A DNA stretch of 64,000 nt, from positions 1-64,000 of the forward strand of contig CAYRNR010000010.1 of NCBI GenBank assembly GCA_964425605.1, given 5' to 3'. Under the pieces are notes generated by a model. That model worked only from the letters and a program-made list of their open reading frames with translations, had not been told where the DNA came from and made no database searches. The position numbers were made by a program, and so were the translations under genes. Each line of letters opens with the position of its first letter. Positions within the stretch are counted from its first letter, which is position 1. Shown here one piece after another: positions 32,745 through 43,516 of this stretch. The DNA comes from CAYRNR01 sp964425605 (GTDB lineage Bacteria; Myxococcota_A; UBA796; UBA9615; CAYRNR01).

Positions 32745-32993
32745 TCAGCGGAAATCCCCATCCCTGCTCTTCCAGTCCCGGAACACCGCGAGCAGCTCCT
32801 GCTCCAGGTGGTCGTCCACCTCGGGCGCGGGGATCTCGCCGCAGCTCTGAACGGTCAGCTCGAGCTGGTCCACGTAGGTGCGGCAGTGCCCGCACATGGC
32901 CAGGTGCATCTTGATCTGCATCCGGTCCGCGAAGGACAGCTGTCCCTCGAGGTACTCGGTGAGCAGGTCCGTGATGTCCTTGCAGCTCAGCAT
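32745..32993 (-). CDS. Zinc-binding anti-sigma factor (ZAS type)
   Basis: An 82-residue soluble protein. HLAMCGHC matches the Hx3Cx2C zinc site of ZAS-domain anti-sigma factors, and CKDITDLLTEYLEGQLSFADRMQIKMHL is the usual helix before it. No membrane segment follows, so it may be a soluble redox-sensing anti-sigma of the ChrR/RsrA kind (inference). It lies 14 bp after the ECF sigma gene in the same operon. Confidence 0.85.
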   Translation of the reverse strand: MLSCKDITDLLTEYLEGQLSFADRMQIKMHLAMCGHCRTYVDQLELTVQSCGEIPAPEVDDHLEQELLAVFRDWKSRDGDFR

Positions 32994-33007
32994 CGTCCCC
33001 GGTTTCC

Positions 33008-33661
33008 CTAGTTACCTGCGAGGTGTTTCTCGAGCGCGACGCGGACCCGGGTCCGGCCGCGGTGCAACAAGACGCGTTGATTGGTCTCGCTGATATCCAG
33101 CGCGTTACACACGTCGGGCGATTCCCACCCGTCGAGGTCCCGCAGCGTGACCACGGCGCGCTGGTTGGGGGGCAGCTGCTCGACGGCCTCGACCAGGGCG
33201 GCCATGGCCTGCTTCTGCTCGAGCAGCGCCTCGGGGGAGGTGACACCCCAGGGGGCGGGTGGGGTGGCCCAGCGGCCCCTGGACGTGAAGCGCTCCGGTT
33301 CCAGCGGCTGGCCGTCGTCCTCGCGTGCCAGGGCGGAGAAGGGCACGGTGCGCCCCTCGCGGACGCCGCGGGTCTTGGCCCGGTTGGTCAGGATGCGGAA
33401 GATCCAGGTCTTGAGCGTGGAGCGGCCCTCGAACTTCGCCAGGCCGGACAGCACGCCCAGCCAGGCCTCCTGGACCACCTCGCTGGCCACGGCCTGCGAG
33501 GACACGAAGGACATGGAGAGCCGCAGCATGGAGCCGTTGTACTGGTTCACCAGCTGGACGAACGCGGCCTCCTCGCCGGCGAGGATACGCTGGATGAGGT
33601 CTTGCTCGTCGTGGTCCGACACGTCGGGGGTGATCCTCAGCTGGCCGGGGGCATTGTCCAT
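33008..33661 (-). CDS. ECF-family RNA polymerase sigma factor
   Basis: A 217-residue sigma factor. Region 2 reads LVNQYNGSMLRLSMSFVSSQAVASEVVQEAWLGVLSGLAKFEGRSTLKTWIFRILTNRAKTRGVR and region 4 VEQLPPNQRAVVTLRDLDGWESPDVCNALDISETNQRVLLHRGRTRVR. The start at ATG 33661 is chosen because the frame upstream crosses the promoter region; the sigma-54 start site predicted from 33681-33696 leaves only about 9 nt of leader, so a downstream start is possible. It is paired with a ZAS anti-sigma and divergent from NDH-2. Confidence 0.88.
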   Translation of the reverse strand: MDNAPGQLRITPDVSDHDEQDLIQRILAGEEAAFVQLVNQYNGSMLRLSMSFVSSQAVASEVVQEAWLGVLSGLAKFEGRSTLKTWIFRILTNRAKTRGVREGRTVPFSALAREDDGQPLEPERFTSRGRWATPPAPWGVTSPEALLEQKQAMAALVEAVEQLPPNQRAVVTLRDLDGWESPDVCNALDISETNQRVLLHRGRTRVRVALEKHLAGN

Positions 33662-33680
33662 GATTTCGATGGGAAAGAGA

Positions 33681-33696
33681 GGCAACCTTCGTGCCA
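33681..33696 (-). promoter_or_regulatory. Sigma-54 promoter of the ECF sigma gene
   Basis: On the minus strand the site reads TGGCACGAAGGTTGCC, a near-consensus -24/-12 element with the GG-to-GC step of 12. It faces away from the NDH-2 promoter, and the shared half-site array begins 68 bp upstream. It would place an alternative sigma factor under a sigma-54 activator. Confidence 0.85.
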
Positions 33697-33764
33697 GATC
33701 CGTCCCGGTGAGGGAAATGAAGGGATAGAGTACGCTTCTGCGGGGGAAGCCCCCGGGGCCGCGC

Positions 33765-33812
33765 GAGACAGACCGCGTTGATCGATGTCTCAGGTGGGAC
33801 ACGGACGAGACA
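33765..33812. promoter_or_regulatory. Shared activator site with 21-bp phased half-sites
   Basis: GAGACA at 33765, TGTCTC at 33786 and GAGACA at 33807 are spaced exactly 21 bp apart, two helical turns each, so all lie on one face of DNA. The array lies 69 bp from the ECF promoter and 66 bp from the NDH-2 promoter, almost perfectly centred between them. Confidence 0.8.
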
Positions 33813-33877
33813 GATCGAGCGCGCCGGGAACCGGCTCGCCGGGCGACCGACGTGCATGGGCCAGGGGCGGCTCCTTC

Positions 33878-33893
33878 TGGTACGAAACTTGCG
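33878..33893 (+). promoter_or_regulatory. Sigma-54 promoter of the NDH-2/aconitase operon
   Basis: TGGTACGAAACTTGCG has GG at 33879-33880 and GC at 33891-33892 with correct spacing. Transcription would begin near 33904, 30 bp before the ATG at 33934. Confidence 0.82.
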
Positions 33894-33933
33894 ACACCTT
33901 CCTCCCGGAGCCCGAACCGGGACAGGAGGGACG

Positions 33934-35215
33934 ATGAAGCTCCAGCGCATCCCGCACGTGGTGATCATCGGCGGCGGTTTTGGTGGCCTGTACGCGGCCC
34001 GCGCCCTGCGGCGCGCCCCGGTCCGCATCACGCTGCTGGATCGCCGCAACCACCACCTGTTCCAGCCGCTGCTCTACCAGGTCGCCACCGCGGGGCTGAA
34101 CGCGGCGGACATCGCCCACCCCATCCGCCGCATCCTGCGCGGCCAGCGCAACGCCACGGTGCTCATGGCCGAGGTCACGGACATCGACGTGGACGGCAAG
34201 CGGGTGATCATGGGCGAGCGGGAGCTCAGCTACGACCACCTCGTCCTGGCCACGGGCGCCACCCACGCGTACTTCGGCCACCCCGAGTGGGCCGACCACG
34301 CCCCCGGGCTCAAGAGCCTCGAGGACGCCCACGAGATCCGCCGGCGCGTGCTGATCGCCTACGAGAACGCCGAGGCCGAGACGGATCCGGAGCTGCGCCG
34401 CCAGTGGTTGACGTTCGTGGTGGTGGGCGCCGGCCCGACCGGCGTGGAGCTCGCGGGCGCCCTGGGGGAGATCGCCCACCGCTCCCTGTCCCAGGACTTC
34501 AAGAACGTGGACACGCGCGAGGCCCGCATCCTGTTGCTGGATGCCAGCCCACGCATCCTGGGCACGTTGCCGGAGGACCTGTCGGAGAGCGCCGTGAAGC
34601 AGCTCCAGACCCTCGGCGTCGAGGTGCGCACCGGCGCCCGGGTCACCGACATCCACGAAAAAGGCATCCAGTGCGAGGATGGGCACATCGACGCCCGCAC
34701 CGTGCTGTGGGCCGCCGGCGTGAAGGCCTCGCCCCTCGGCGCGGCCCTCGGCGCCCCCCTGGACCGCGCCGGGCGCGTGTGCGTCGAACCCGACCTGACC
34801 GTCCCGGGCCGCGACGACGTCTCCGTCATCGGTGACCTGGCCGCCCTCGTCCAGGACGGCCAGCCCGTCCCCGGCGTGGCCCCCACCGCGATCCAGCAGG
34901 GCGAGTACGCCGCCGAGGCGATCCTCTCGCGGATCGGCGGCCGGCCCGTCGAGCCCTTCCGCTATCGGGACAAGGGCTCCCTCGCCACCATCGGCCGCGC
35001 CCGCGGCGTGGCCCTGTTCGGCAAGACCCGCTTCTCGGGCATCGTGGCCTGGTGGCTGTGGCTCGCCGTGCACATCTTCTTCCTGATCGGATTCCGCAAC
35101 CGCTTCGTGGTCATGTTCGAGTGGTCCTGGGCCTACTGGACGTGGCAGCGCAGCAACCGAGTCATCCTGCAACGGGCCATCCCGCCGGCCACGGCGCGCG
35201 ACCCCGGAGATCCCC

Positions 35216-35232
<17 letters not shown>
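33934..35232 (+). CDS. ndh: Type II NADH:quinone oxidoreductase (NDH-2)
   Basis: A 432-residue flavoprotein. The FAD site is IIGGGFGGLYAARAL (residues 10-24) and the NAD site VVVGAGPTGVELAGALGEI (about 165-183); ATGATHAYFGH and VIGDLAA are further FAD-contact motifs. The C-terminus has a hydrophobic, Trp-rich segment (VAWWLWLAVHIFFLIGF) that anchors it to the membrane. It passes electrons from NADH to quinone without pumping protons. The ATG at 33934 follows GGAGGG. Its 3' end overlaps acnA by 17 bp. Confidence 0.92.
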
Positions 35233-37924
<2,692 letters not shown>

Positions 37925-37928
37925 CGCG

Positions 37929-38447
37929 ATGGCCGATCCCGGGATCCCCGCCCGCTCCCGCTCCCTGTACTCGGCCGCGGCCGTGGTGGCGGCCGCAGCG
38001 GTCGCCTGTGTGCTCCACGTCCGCTCCGTCGACCTCCAGCTCGATCAGCACGATCGCTGGCTGCAGACCCTGGAGACGGCCCAGGTGCGGGTGCCCGCCG
38101 AGGGCCCCTCCCTCGACTTCGATCGACTGCAGGAACTCATCGACACCCTCGGCGTGGTGCTCCCGGAGATCGAGGCCGCGGAGGTCACCCCCCTGCAGAC
38201 CGTGCGGGACTGCACCGAGGCCTCGCTGAAGGTGACGAACACCTCCATGGAGGACAGCCCGCGGCGCGATCTCCGTGGCGAGGCATTCGTGGAGCTCTCG
38301 CAGACCCTCGACGCGTTGATCCCCGAGGTCCAGCAATCCTCGGACCGCCTCGCAGCCCGCCGTATCCCGGTCTACGGGCTCGCCGGCGCGCTGGGCGTGG
38401 TGACCGTCGTCCTGGCGGTGCTCGCGTCCATCCGGAGGCGGGGGTAG
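37929..38447 (+). CDS. Membrane-anchored protein with two TM segments and a helical loop
   Basis: A 172-residue protein with helices at about residues 13-28 (AAAVVAAAAVACVLHV) and 150-168 (YGLAGALGVVTVVLAVLAS), flanking a roughly 115-residue charged, coiled-coil-like extracytoplasmic part. No family is recognised. It starts 4 bp after acnA, so it may be the last gene of that operon. Confidence 0.6.
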   Translation: MADPGIPARSRSLYSAAAVVAAAAVACVLHVRSVDLQLDQHDRWLQTLETAQVRVPAEGPSLDFDRLQELIDTLGVVLPEIEAAEVTPLQTVRDCTEASLKVTNTSMEDSPRRDLRGEAFVELSQTLDALIPEVQQSSDRLAARRIPVYGLAGALGVVTVVLAVLASIRRRG

Positions 38448-38456
38448 CATCTGGGC

Positions 38457-39545
38457 ATGAGAAGACTCCTGCTGCTCTGCCTGCCGTTGCTCGCGGCGCC
38501 TCCAGCCCTCGCGTACGAGACCAACGCCATCTGGTGGGCCGAGGATCAGCTCCCCATCCCCGTGGCCCTGGTGCGCCCGGGCAGCGACGACCTCGGCGAG
38601 GACCTCACCGAGGAGCTGCTGCTGACCGCGCTGGACCAGTGGGCCGACGTCGGCTGCACCGGGCTGACCTACGAGTACCTCGGCTGGGTCGACGAGATGG
38701 TGCACATGGACGGCATCGTCCACGTCCGCTGGCTCGAGGAGGACTCCGGGATGGGGGACGCTGCCGCCAGCACCGCCATCGACGTGGACCCCGAGTCGGG
38801 CCGCATCCGCGACGTCAACCTCACCTTCAACGGCGACACCCTCACCTGGACCGACAGCGACTCCAACCCGTACCTCGAATCCCTCGACGCCGTGGCGGTG
38901 ATGGTCCACGAGCTCGGCCACGCGTTCGGCCTGGACCACAACGTCGACATGCTCGAGGCCTCGATGTTCTGGGCCTACACCTCGGCCGCCGGGGGATACC
39001 TGTCGTGGGACGACAAGTGGGGGATCTGCGCGCTGTACCCGCGCGACGGTGGCGTCGAGGACGAGTGCGAGACCGACGAGGACTGTCCGGAGCATCCGCT
39101 CCAGGGCTACCAGTGCCGGGAGATCGAGGAGCTCGGCGCGCGGGTCTGCGAGGAGGTCTACGACGACCTCGGCGCCTGCTGCGACGCCCACTGGAACAAC
39201 TGCCACGACGTGCTGTGCCACCTGCACGCGTACACCTACGCGGGGTACTGCACGGACTTCTGCGAGGGCGACGGGGACTGCCCCTTCGGCTGGACGTGTG
39301 ATCCGATCTCGTTTCTGGGCGAGGAGATGGGCTGGTGCACCAGCCCGCTGGACAGCGAGCAGCCGTGCGGCGAGGACTTCGTGATGCCCGGCGACGACGA
39401 CGACAGCGCGCCGGAGCCCCAGGACGACGACGACGACGTCGAGGAGGACGGGTGTGGATGCCGCAGCAGCGGCCAGGCGGGGGGGAGCGTCTGGCTGGGG
39501 CCGTTGGCCGCGGTCGCAGCCCTGGCCTACCGGCGGCGGCGGTAG
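38457..39545 (+). CDS. Secreted matrixin-type metalloprotease with MYXO-CTERM-like tail
   Basis: A 362-residue protein with a signal peptide (residues 1-20, ending PALA). The zinc-protease motif HELGHAFGLDH is near residue 152, followed by a Met-turn candidate in MLEASMFWAY. A disulfide-rich domain follows with DECETDEDCPEHPLQGYQC and CEGDGDCPFGWTC knots. Poly-Asp linkers lead to GCGC, a hydrophobic helix and RRRR, the layout of MYXO-CTERM sorting tails that fix proteins to the outer surface. The 3' end overlaps the convergent gene by 19 bp. Confidence 0.85.
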   Translation: MRRLLLLCLPLLAAPPALAYETNAIWWAEDQLPIPVALVRPGSDDLGEDLTEELLLTALDQWADVGCTGLTYEYLGWVDEMVHMDGIVHVRWLEEDSGMGDAAASTAIDVDPESGRIRDVNLTFNGDTLTWTDSDSNPYLESLDAVAVMVHELGHAFGLDHNVDMLEASMFWAYTSAAGGYLSWDDKWGICALYPRDGGVEDECETDEDCPEHPLQGYQCREIEELGARVCEEVYDDLGACCDAHWNNCHDVLCHLHAYTYAGYCTDFCEGDGDCPFGWTCDPISFLGEEMGWCTSPLDSEQPCGEDFVMPGDDDDSAPEPQDDDDDVEEDGCGCRSSGQAGGSVWLGPLAAVAALAYRRRR

Positions 39546-40630
39546 CCGAGCAGTCCGCCAATAGCGAGCAGGGCGATCAGCCCGGGGGCGGCCGTGGAAC
39601 GAGCCAGCTCGCAGTCGCACCCGTCGGCCCCCGCCGGCTCCACGTCCCTGACCTCCAGTGCGGCGAGCTTGCAGTCCTCGGCGCCGTTGTCGAGCTCCAC
39701 ACACACGTCGTGCATGCCCACGGGCAGCTCTGCGGGGAAGAGCCCCTCGATCTGCGTGCCGCCGTCCACGTCGATGTCGCTGACCCGCGTGCTGCCCAGG
39801 AACACGTCCACGGCGTCGGAGTCGCTGCCGAAGCCCTCCCCGGTGATCATGAACACCGAGGTGTCGCCCAACACGACGCTGGCCGGCTCGATGGAGGTGA
39901 CGATCACCTCGCCGACCACGTCGTCGTCGTCCCCGGAGTTGTCGTCGTCGTCCCCCGAGGCGTCGTCGTCGTCGTCGCCTCCGCTCTCGGGCGACCACGA
40001 CACGTCCGACGCGCGGATGATCCAGTTGCGGTCCAGCCCCAGCTGCGCGTTCGTGTACCACGTGTGGGTCGAGGGCCAGTACTCCTCGCACGTCTGGAAG
40101 CCCACGCACGCCATGCCGTCCGCGGCGTAGATGTAACTTCCACCCGTGACCATCGGCCCCGAGTCCGCACCCAGGCCCACGTAGTTGCACGGCTCGAAGC
40201 CCTTCTCGTCCTCGTAGAAGCAGAACGCCACCGCGAACTCTCCGGACTCGATGGTCACCGGCGTGTCCAGCGTCAGGTCCACCTCGAACCAGGTCGCCGC
40301 GTCCAGCGTCACCGACGCCGCCTCCATGCCGCCGAGGATGTTGCCCAGCTCCGGTTTGCCCCCATCGCTCACCGACGTCACCCACACGTCCGCCAGCAGC
40401 ACCGCCGATCCACCGGCCGCGCCGCTCGCCATCGCGTAGACGTAGTTCACGTCGAAGGGGTAGCTGCTCGGCTCCAGGACGACCGCGTCGCACTCGCCGC
40501 CGCAGTTGCCCAGCTGGAATGCCGTGGAGTCACCCTCCTCCCAGTTGTCGTTGTACACGAGGGTGGCAGAGGCCAGGGTCGGCAGGGTCAGCAGGACCAG
40601 CGCCAGCAACAGTGGTGTGCGTCGAGTCAT
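39527..40630 (-). CDS. Surface protein with IPT/TIG domain and MYXO-CTERM-like tail
   Basis: A 367-residue secreted protein with a signal peptide ending TLASA. Residues 25-210 look like a beta-rich lectin or jelly-roll domain; an Asp/Gly/Ser linker (GGDDDDDASGDDDD) follows. An IPT/TIG-like domain then starts VTSIEPASVVLGDTSVFMITGEGFGSDSDAV. The end reads GCDCELARSTAAPGLIALLAIGGLLGYRRRR: Cys pair, helix and four arginines. It is probably surface-anchored. Its last codons overlap the last codons of the convergent protease. Confidence 0.75.
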   Translation of the reverse strand: MTRRTPLLLALVLLTLPTLASATLVYNDNWEEGDSTAFQLGNCGGECDAVVLEPSSYPFDVNYVYAMASGAAGGSAVLLADVWVTSVSDGGKPELGNILGGMEAASVTLDAATWFEVDLTLDTPVTIESGEFAVAFCFYEDEKGFEPCNYVGLGADSGPMVTGGSYIYAADGMACVGFQTCEEYWPSTHTWYTNAQLGLDRNWIIRASDVSWSPESGGDDDDDASGDDDDNSGDDDDVVGEVIVTSIEPASVVLGDTSVFMITGEGFGSDSDAVDVFLGSTRVSDIDVDGGTQIEGLFPAELPVGMHDVCVELDNGAEDCKLAALEVRDVEPAGADGCDCELARSTAAPGLIALLAIGGLLGYRRRR

Positions 40631-40706
40631 GGGGCTCCCTCTCCGGTGCGCTGCCGCGCGCGAAGGACCCGCACGGCCTCGAGACAGTATAACGCGCGGT
40701 CCGGTC

Positions 40707-41204
40707 CTACCCGGGGTTGGAGCAGTTCACCGGCACGTCCAGGTCCACCGGGTCCGCGGGATACGGCAGCACGAACCAACCGTTGATCGCTTGCCCTGTC
40801 CCGACCTCGCTGCACCGGAACTCGAAGGAGTGCCAGCACAGCTGGCCCAGCTCGGGGGTGAACTCGTAGAGCATCGGTGTGCCGACGCCCGGGCTGCCCT
40901 GGTGGTTCAACGAGAGCTCGCTCCCCTCCTCCTCCACGAGCGCCGGGCGGTCGAGGTAGGCGGGGTACTCCAGCTCCGCGTTCACCTCCGGGGACACCTC
41001 GCCCTCGAAGGTGGACAGGAACGACACGACGAAGGGCTCCTGGAGCGTCTGGTCGACCGAGTCGGGCTCGACCCAGATCTCGTAGTCCCAGTCGTACAAC
41101 GGCGTGCCGCTGAACTCGTCGCCCGGCGAGCAGGCGCAGAGCCCTGCCAGCGGCGCCGCCACGGCGACCAGCCACGACACCACGGCCGTGCTGGGGCTAC
41201 CCAT
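40707..41204 (-). CDS. Lipoprotein of unknown function
   Basis: A 165-residue protein with a signal peptide and a lipobox-like AGLCAC (about residues 20-25), giving a Cys-anchored lipoprotein. The rest is acidic and beta-rich with four further Cys (QLCWHSFEFRC, VNC). No family is recognised. It lies 24 bp downstream of the barrel-like gene at 41229-41810 and may be co-transcribed. Confidence 0.6.
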   Translation of the reverse strand: MGSPSTAVVSWLVAVAAPLAGLCACSPGDEFSGTPLYDWDYEIWVEPDSVDQTLQEPFVVSFLSTFEGEVSPEVNAELEYPAYLDRPALVEEEGSELSLNHQGSPGVGTPMLYEFTPELGQLCWHSFEFRCSEVGTGQAINGWFVLPYPADPVDLDVPVNCSNPG

Positions 41205-41228
41205 GGTGGTCCACGCGTGAAGTCGAGG

Positions 41229-41810
41229 TCACTTCCGCATCCCGTAGAACGTGAAGTTCACCTCCAGCATGGCCTCGTACGCCGCCATGGTCGTCTCGCC
41301 CATCTCCAGGTGCGTGATGCCGGGGCGCAGGTACACCCCCATGCTCGACGCGCGCTTGCGCCCCGTGACGTCGATCCCCAGCCGCGCGATCGCGCCGAAG
41401 TAGCCGTACTTCTCGCCGCTCAGCTTCGCGAACCCGAACTGGAACCCCGGCGCGATGGCCAGGCTCAGCGGTGTCCGCGCCGGGATCAGGAAGTGGAAGT
41501 ACGTCCGCTGCTCGTACAGCGGGTTGCCCTTCACCAGCTGGAACAGCATCGGTATCCAGTTCCACTGCAGGTCGATGGACATGATCTGACTCGGCTGCAG
41601 CCGCAGCTCCAGCGTCAGGATCTCGAACGTCGGCGTCGGCTCCAGCGTCGCCGTGATCCCGAACCCCGCGATCTTGCCCGAGATCGCCCCCACGGCAGCG
41701 CCGAAGCCAAGGCCGATGGCGCGGTCGGTGGAATTGCTGCTCTCCTCGGCGGCGGCGGCAGGGGAAGCGAGCATCAGGGCGAGGCCCAGGATCAGGATCG
41801 ACTTGTGCAC
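41229..41810 (-). CDS. Small outer-membrane barrel-like protein, paralogue of the 7-kb protein
   Basis: A 193-residue protein with a signal peptide (MHKSILILGLALMLASPAAAAEES). It has alternating Gly/aromatic strands (GLGFGAAVGAISGKIAGFGITATLEPTP, LSLAIAPGFQFGFAKL) and ends with an aromatic strand VNFTFYG. SSMGVYLRPGITH and YEAMLEV match the end of the protein at 6963-7928 (WGVYLRPGV, AEVMLEL), so the two share a C-terminal domain. Function is unknown. Confidence 0.55.
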   Translation of the reverse strand: MHKSILILGLALMLASPAAAAEESSNSTDRAIGLGFGAAVGAISGKIAGFGITATLEPTPTFEILTLELRLQPSQIMSIDLQWNWIPMLFQLVKGNPLYEQRTYFHFLIPARTPLSLAIAPGFQFGFAKLSGEKYGYFGAIARLGIDVTGRKRASSMGVYLRPGITHLEMGETTMAAYEAMLEVNFTFYGMRK

Positions 41811-41856
41811 GACGATGGCCCTCCAGTGCGGCGTCTCCCACCGCTCTCGTTCGAGT

Positions 41857-42354
41857 TTAAGATCTTCGAGAGCGCAGCTGGGGCCTCTCGAGACAAACGT
41901 CTTCGCTGATTCTCGGTGGATCAGGGGGCGTCGGGGCCGCAGGCCAGGTCAATCGCTGGTGGGCGCCGCGGTCCTGGAGGTCGAACACCGGCCCGGCCGG
42001 GACCCACCCCAGGCGCACGTAGAACGGCACGACCTCGAGGCGCGAGTTGCACCACATGGGCGCATCCACCGCAGCGCACACGACCTGCAGCATGCGCGCG
42101 CCAACGCCCTGACGCTGGACCTCCGGGGCGACGGCCATCCCACGCAGGGCGTGGCCGCGCAGCCGCATCACGCTGACGCATCCCACGACAGCGCCGTCCA
42201 GCAGGGCGGCCCAGTGGCGGGTGGTGGTCGCGAGATCCCTCGAGAAGGCCTTGCGGCCCTTGCCGTGTTCCGTCAGCACCCGCGCGCGGAGCGCGAGGAT
42301 ACGATCCCGCTCGACCCGCTCCACCCGCACGTCAAGAGGCATGGGCAGCGCCAC
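41857..42354 (-). CDS. GNAT-family N-acetyltransferase
   Basis: Up to 165 residues. LRGMAVAPEVQRQGVGARMLQVVC is the acetyl-CoA binding motif A (Q/RxxGxG/A), followed by VVPFYVRLGWVPAGPVFDL, typical of the GNAT C-terminal strand. The acceptor is not predictable. GTG 42354 overlaps the upstream DTW gene by 23 bp; ATG 42342, 4 codons later, is the alternative. Confidence 0.85.
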   Translation of the reverse strand: MALPMPLDVRVERVERDRILALRARVLTEHGKGRKAFSRDLATTTRHWAALLDGAVVGCVSVMRLRGHALRGMAVAPEVQRQGVGARMLQVVCAAVDAPMWCNSRLEVVPFYVRLGWVPAGPVFDLQDRGAHQRLTWPAAPTPPDPPRISEDVCLERPQLRSRRS

Positions 42355-43516
42355 TGGAGATGTGCAGCGCGAGGGCGTGGGCGTGGGCGAGGCGACGTCC
42401 CGCCCTGCCGGCCACCGGCAGGGCCGTGGGTGTGAGGCCCAGGGTGTCCACGAGGATTTCGAGCTCGGGGATGCGGCGCCGGGAGAGGTTGGCCCAGAGT
42501 CCCTTGATCGCGATGGTATGGGGGGCGCCCATGCTCCCTTCGAACCAGCGGAAGGTGCTGTGGTTCCACGCGAGCAGCACCAGGGGCGAGCCGCGGCGCG
42601 ACTCCCCGCAGAACTCGCGGAATGCGGTCAGGACCTCGGGACACGGAGCCCCCGCACGGATGGTGGTCAGATCGGCCTCCATCCGCGTCGCCAGATAGGC
42701 GTCCGGTGGCGGCGTCGACTGAATCCAGCGATCGAACACGCGTGCACCGTCGAGGGTCGCCGCGGAGATCCGGACGGGCGGCCGGGGACCGGACTCCTCG
42801 GCCGGCCGTGGCGCCGCCTCGGTGTACATCACGACGAGCCGTGCTCCCGGCGACAGGAGCACGTCCGGAATCGGTTGGGCCGGCCTTCGGCGGACCTGGA
42901 AGCGCTGGGTTTCGGGCGACCGCCGCTGGGAAGCCTCGATCTGGTCGTCGATCATGGTGTGGAACGCCGAGAGTATCGCCTCGGTACCGCCGAGGCCGGG
43001 CTCGAGGATCCGCAGGGCCGCGACCACCGACTCCACGGTCGACAGGCACTCGAGGCGAGGTTCGGGGCGGATACGGTAGTTGCTGCCCTCGCCGGCTGGC
43101 AGGCAGTAGCGCGGCAACGCCGAGATCCATGGATTGTCCCGGAACAGGCGATGGGCCTGCGACCACGTGCCGTCGATCACGACCAGGCTCGAGGGCCTCT
43201 CGTTCGCGGCCAGCGTGGTGAGGTCGAGGGCGTCCTCGGCCGGGTACAGCAGGCCTGCTCCATCGGGCAGTTCCGCAGGCGCAATCGCCGCGCTCCTGCT
43301 CGGCTGGGCCAGAACCTGCACACGGATGTCGGCCAGCCCCAACCGTAGCAGCCGCGCCGTCCCCAGGTGGTGGCGCCGCTCCTTGGCGTGCTGCAACACG
43401 TGGACCGGGATCGAGTTGTGGACGGGGGTCAGGCGATCGCACAGACACATGCTCGTGGGCTTGTCGCAGCGGTAGCAGTAGGGCCGCGCCTCACGTTCGT
43501 CGAGCCAGCTGGCCAT
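42332..43516 (-). CDS. DTW-domain tRNA-uridine aminocarboxypropyltransferase-like protein with extension
   Basis: A 394-residue protein. The first 210 residues are a DTW domain: CYRCDKPTSMCLCDRLTPVHN (zinc-like cysteines), LQHAKERRHHLGTARLL and the DTW-type motif VIDGTWSQAHRLF. Family members such as TapT add the acp group of SAM to tRNA uridine. About 170 extra residues at the C-terminus are not assigned. ATG 43516 overlaps the fic stop by 1-4 bp, so the genes are coupled. Confidence 0.85.
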   Translation of the reverse strand: MASWLDEREARPYCYRCDKPTSMCLCDRLTPVHNSIPVHVLQHAKERRHHLGTARLLRLGLADIRVQVLAQPSRSAAIAPAELPDGAGLLYPAEDALDLTTLAANERPSSLVVIDGTWSQAHRLFRDNPWISALPRYCLPAGEGSNYRIRPEPRLECLSTVESVVAALRILEPGLGGTEAILSAFHTMIDDQIEASQRRSPETQRFQVRRRPAQPIPDVLLSPGARLVVMYTEAAPRPAEESGPRPPVRISAATLDGARVFDRWIQSTPPPDAYLATRMEADLTTIRAGAPCPEVLTAFREFCGESRRGSPLVLLAWNHSTFRWFEGSMGAPHTIAIKGLWANLSRRRIPELEILVDTLGLTPTALPVAGRAGRRLAHAHALALHISSGAAHAS

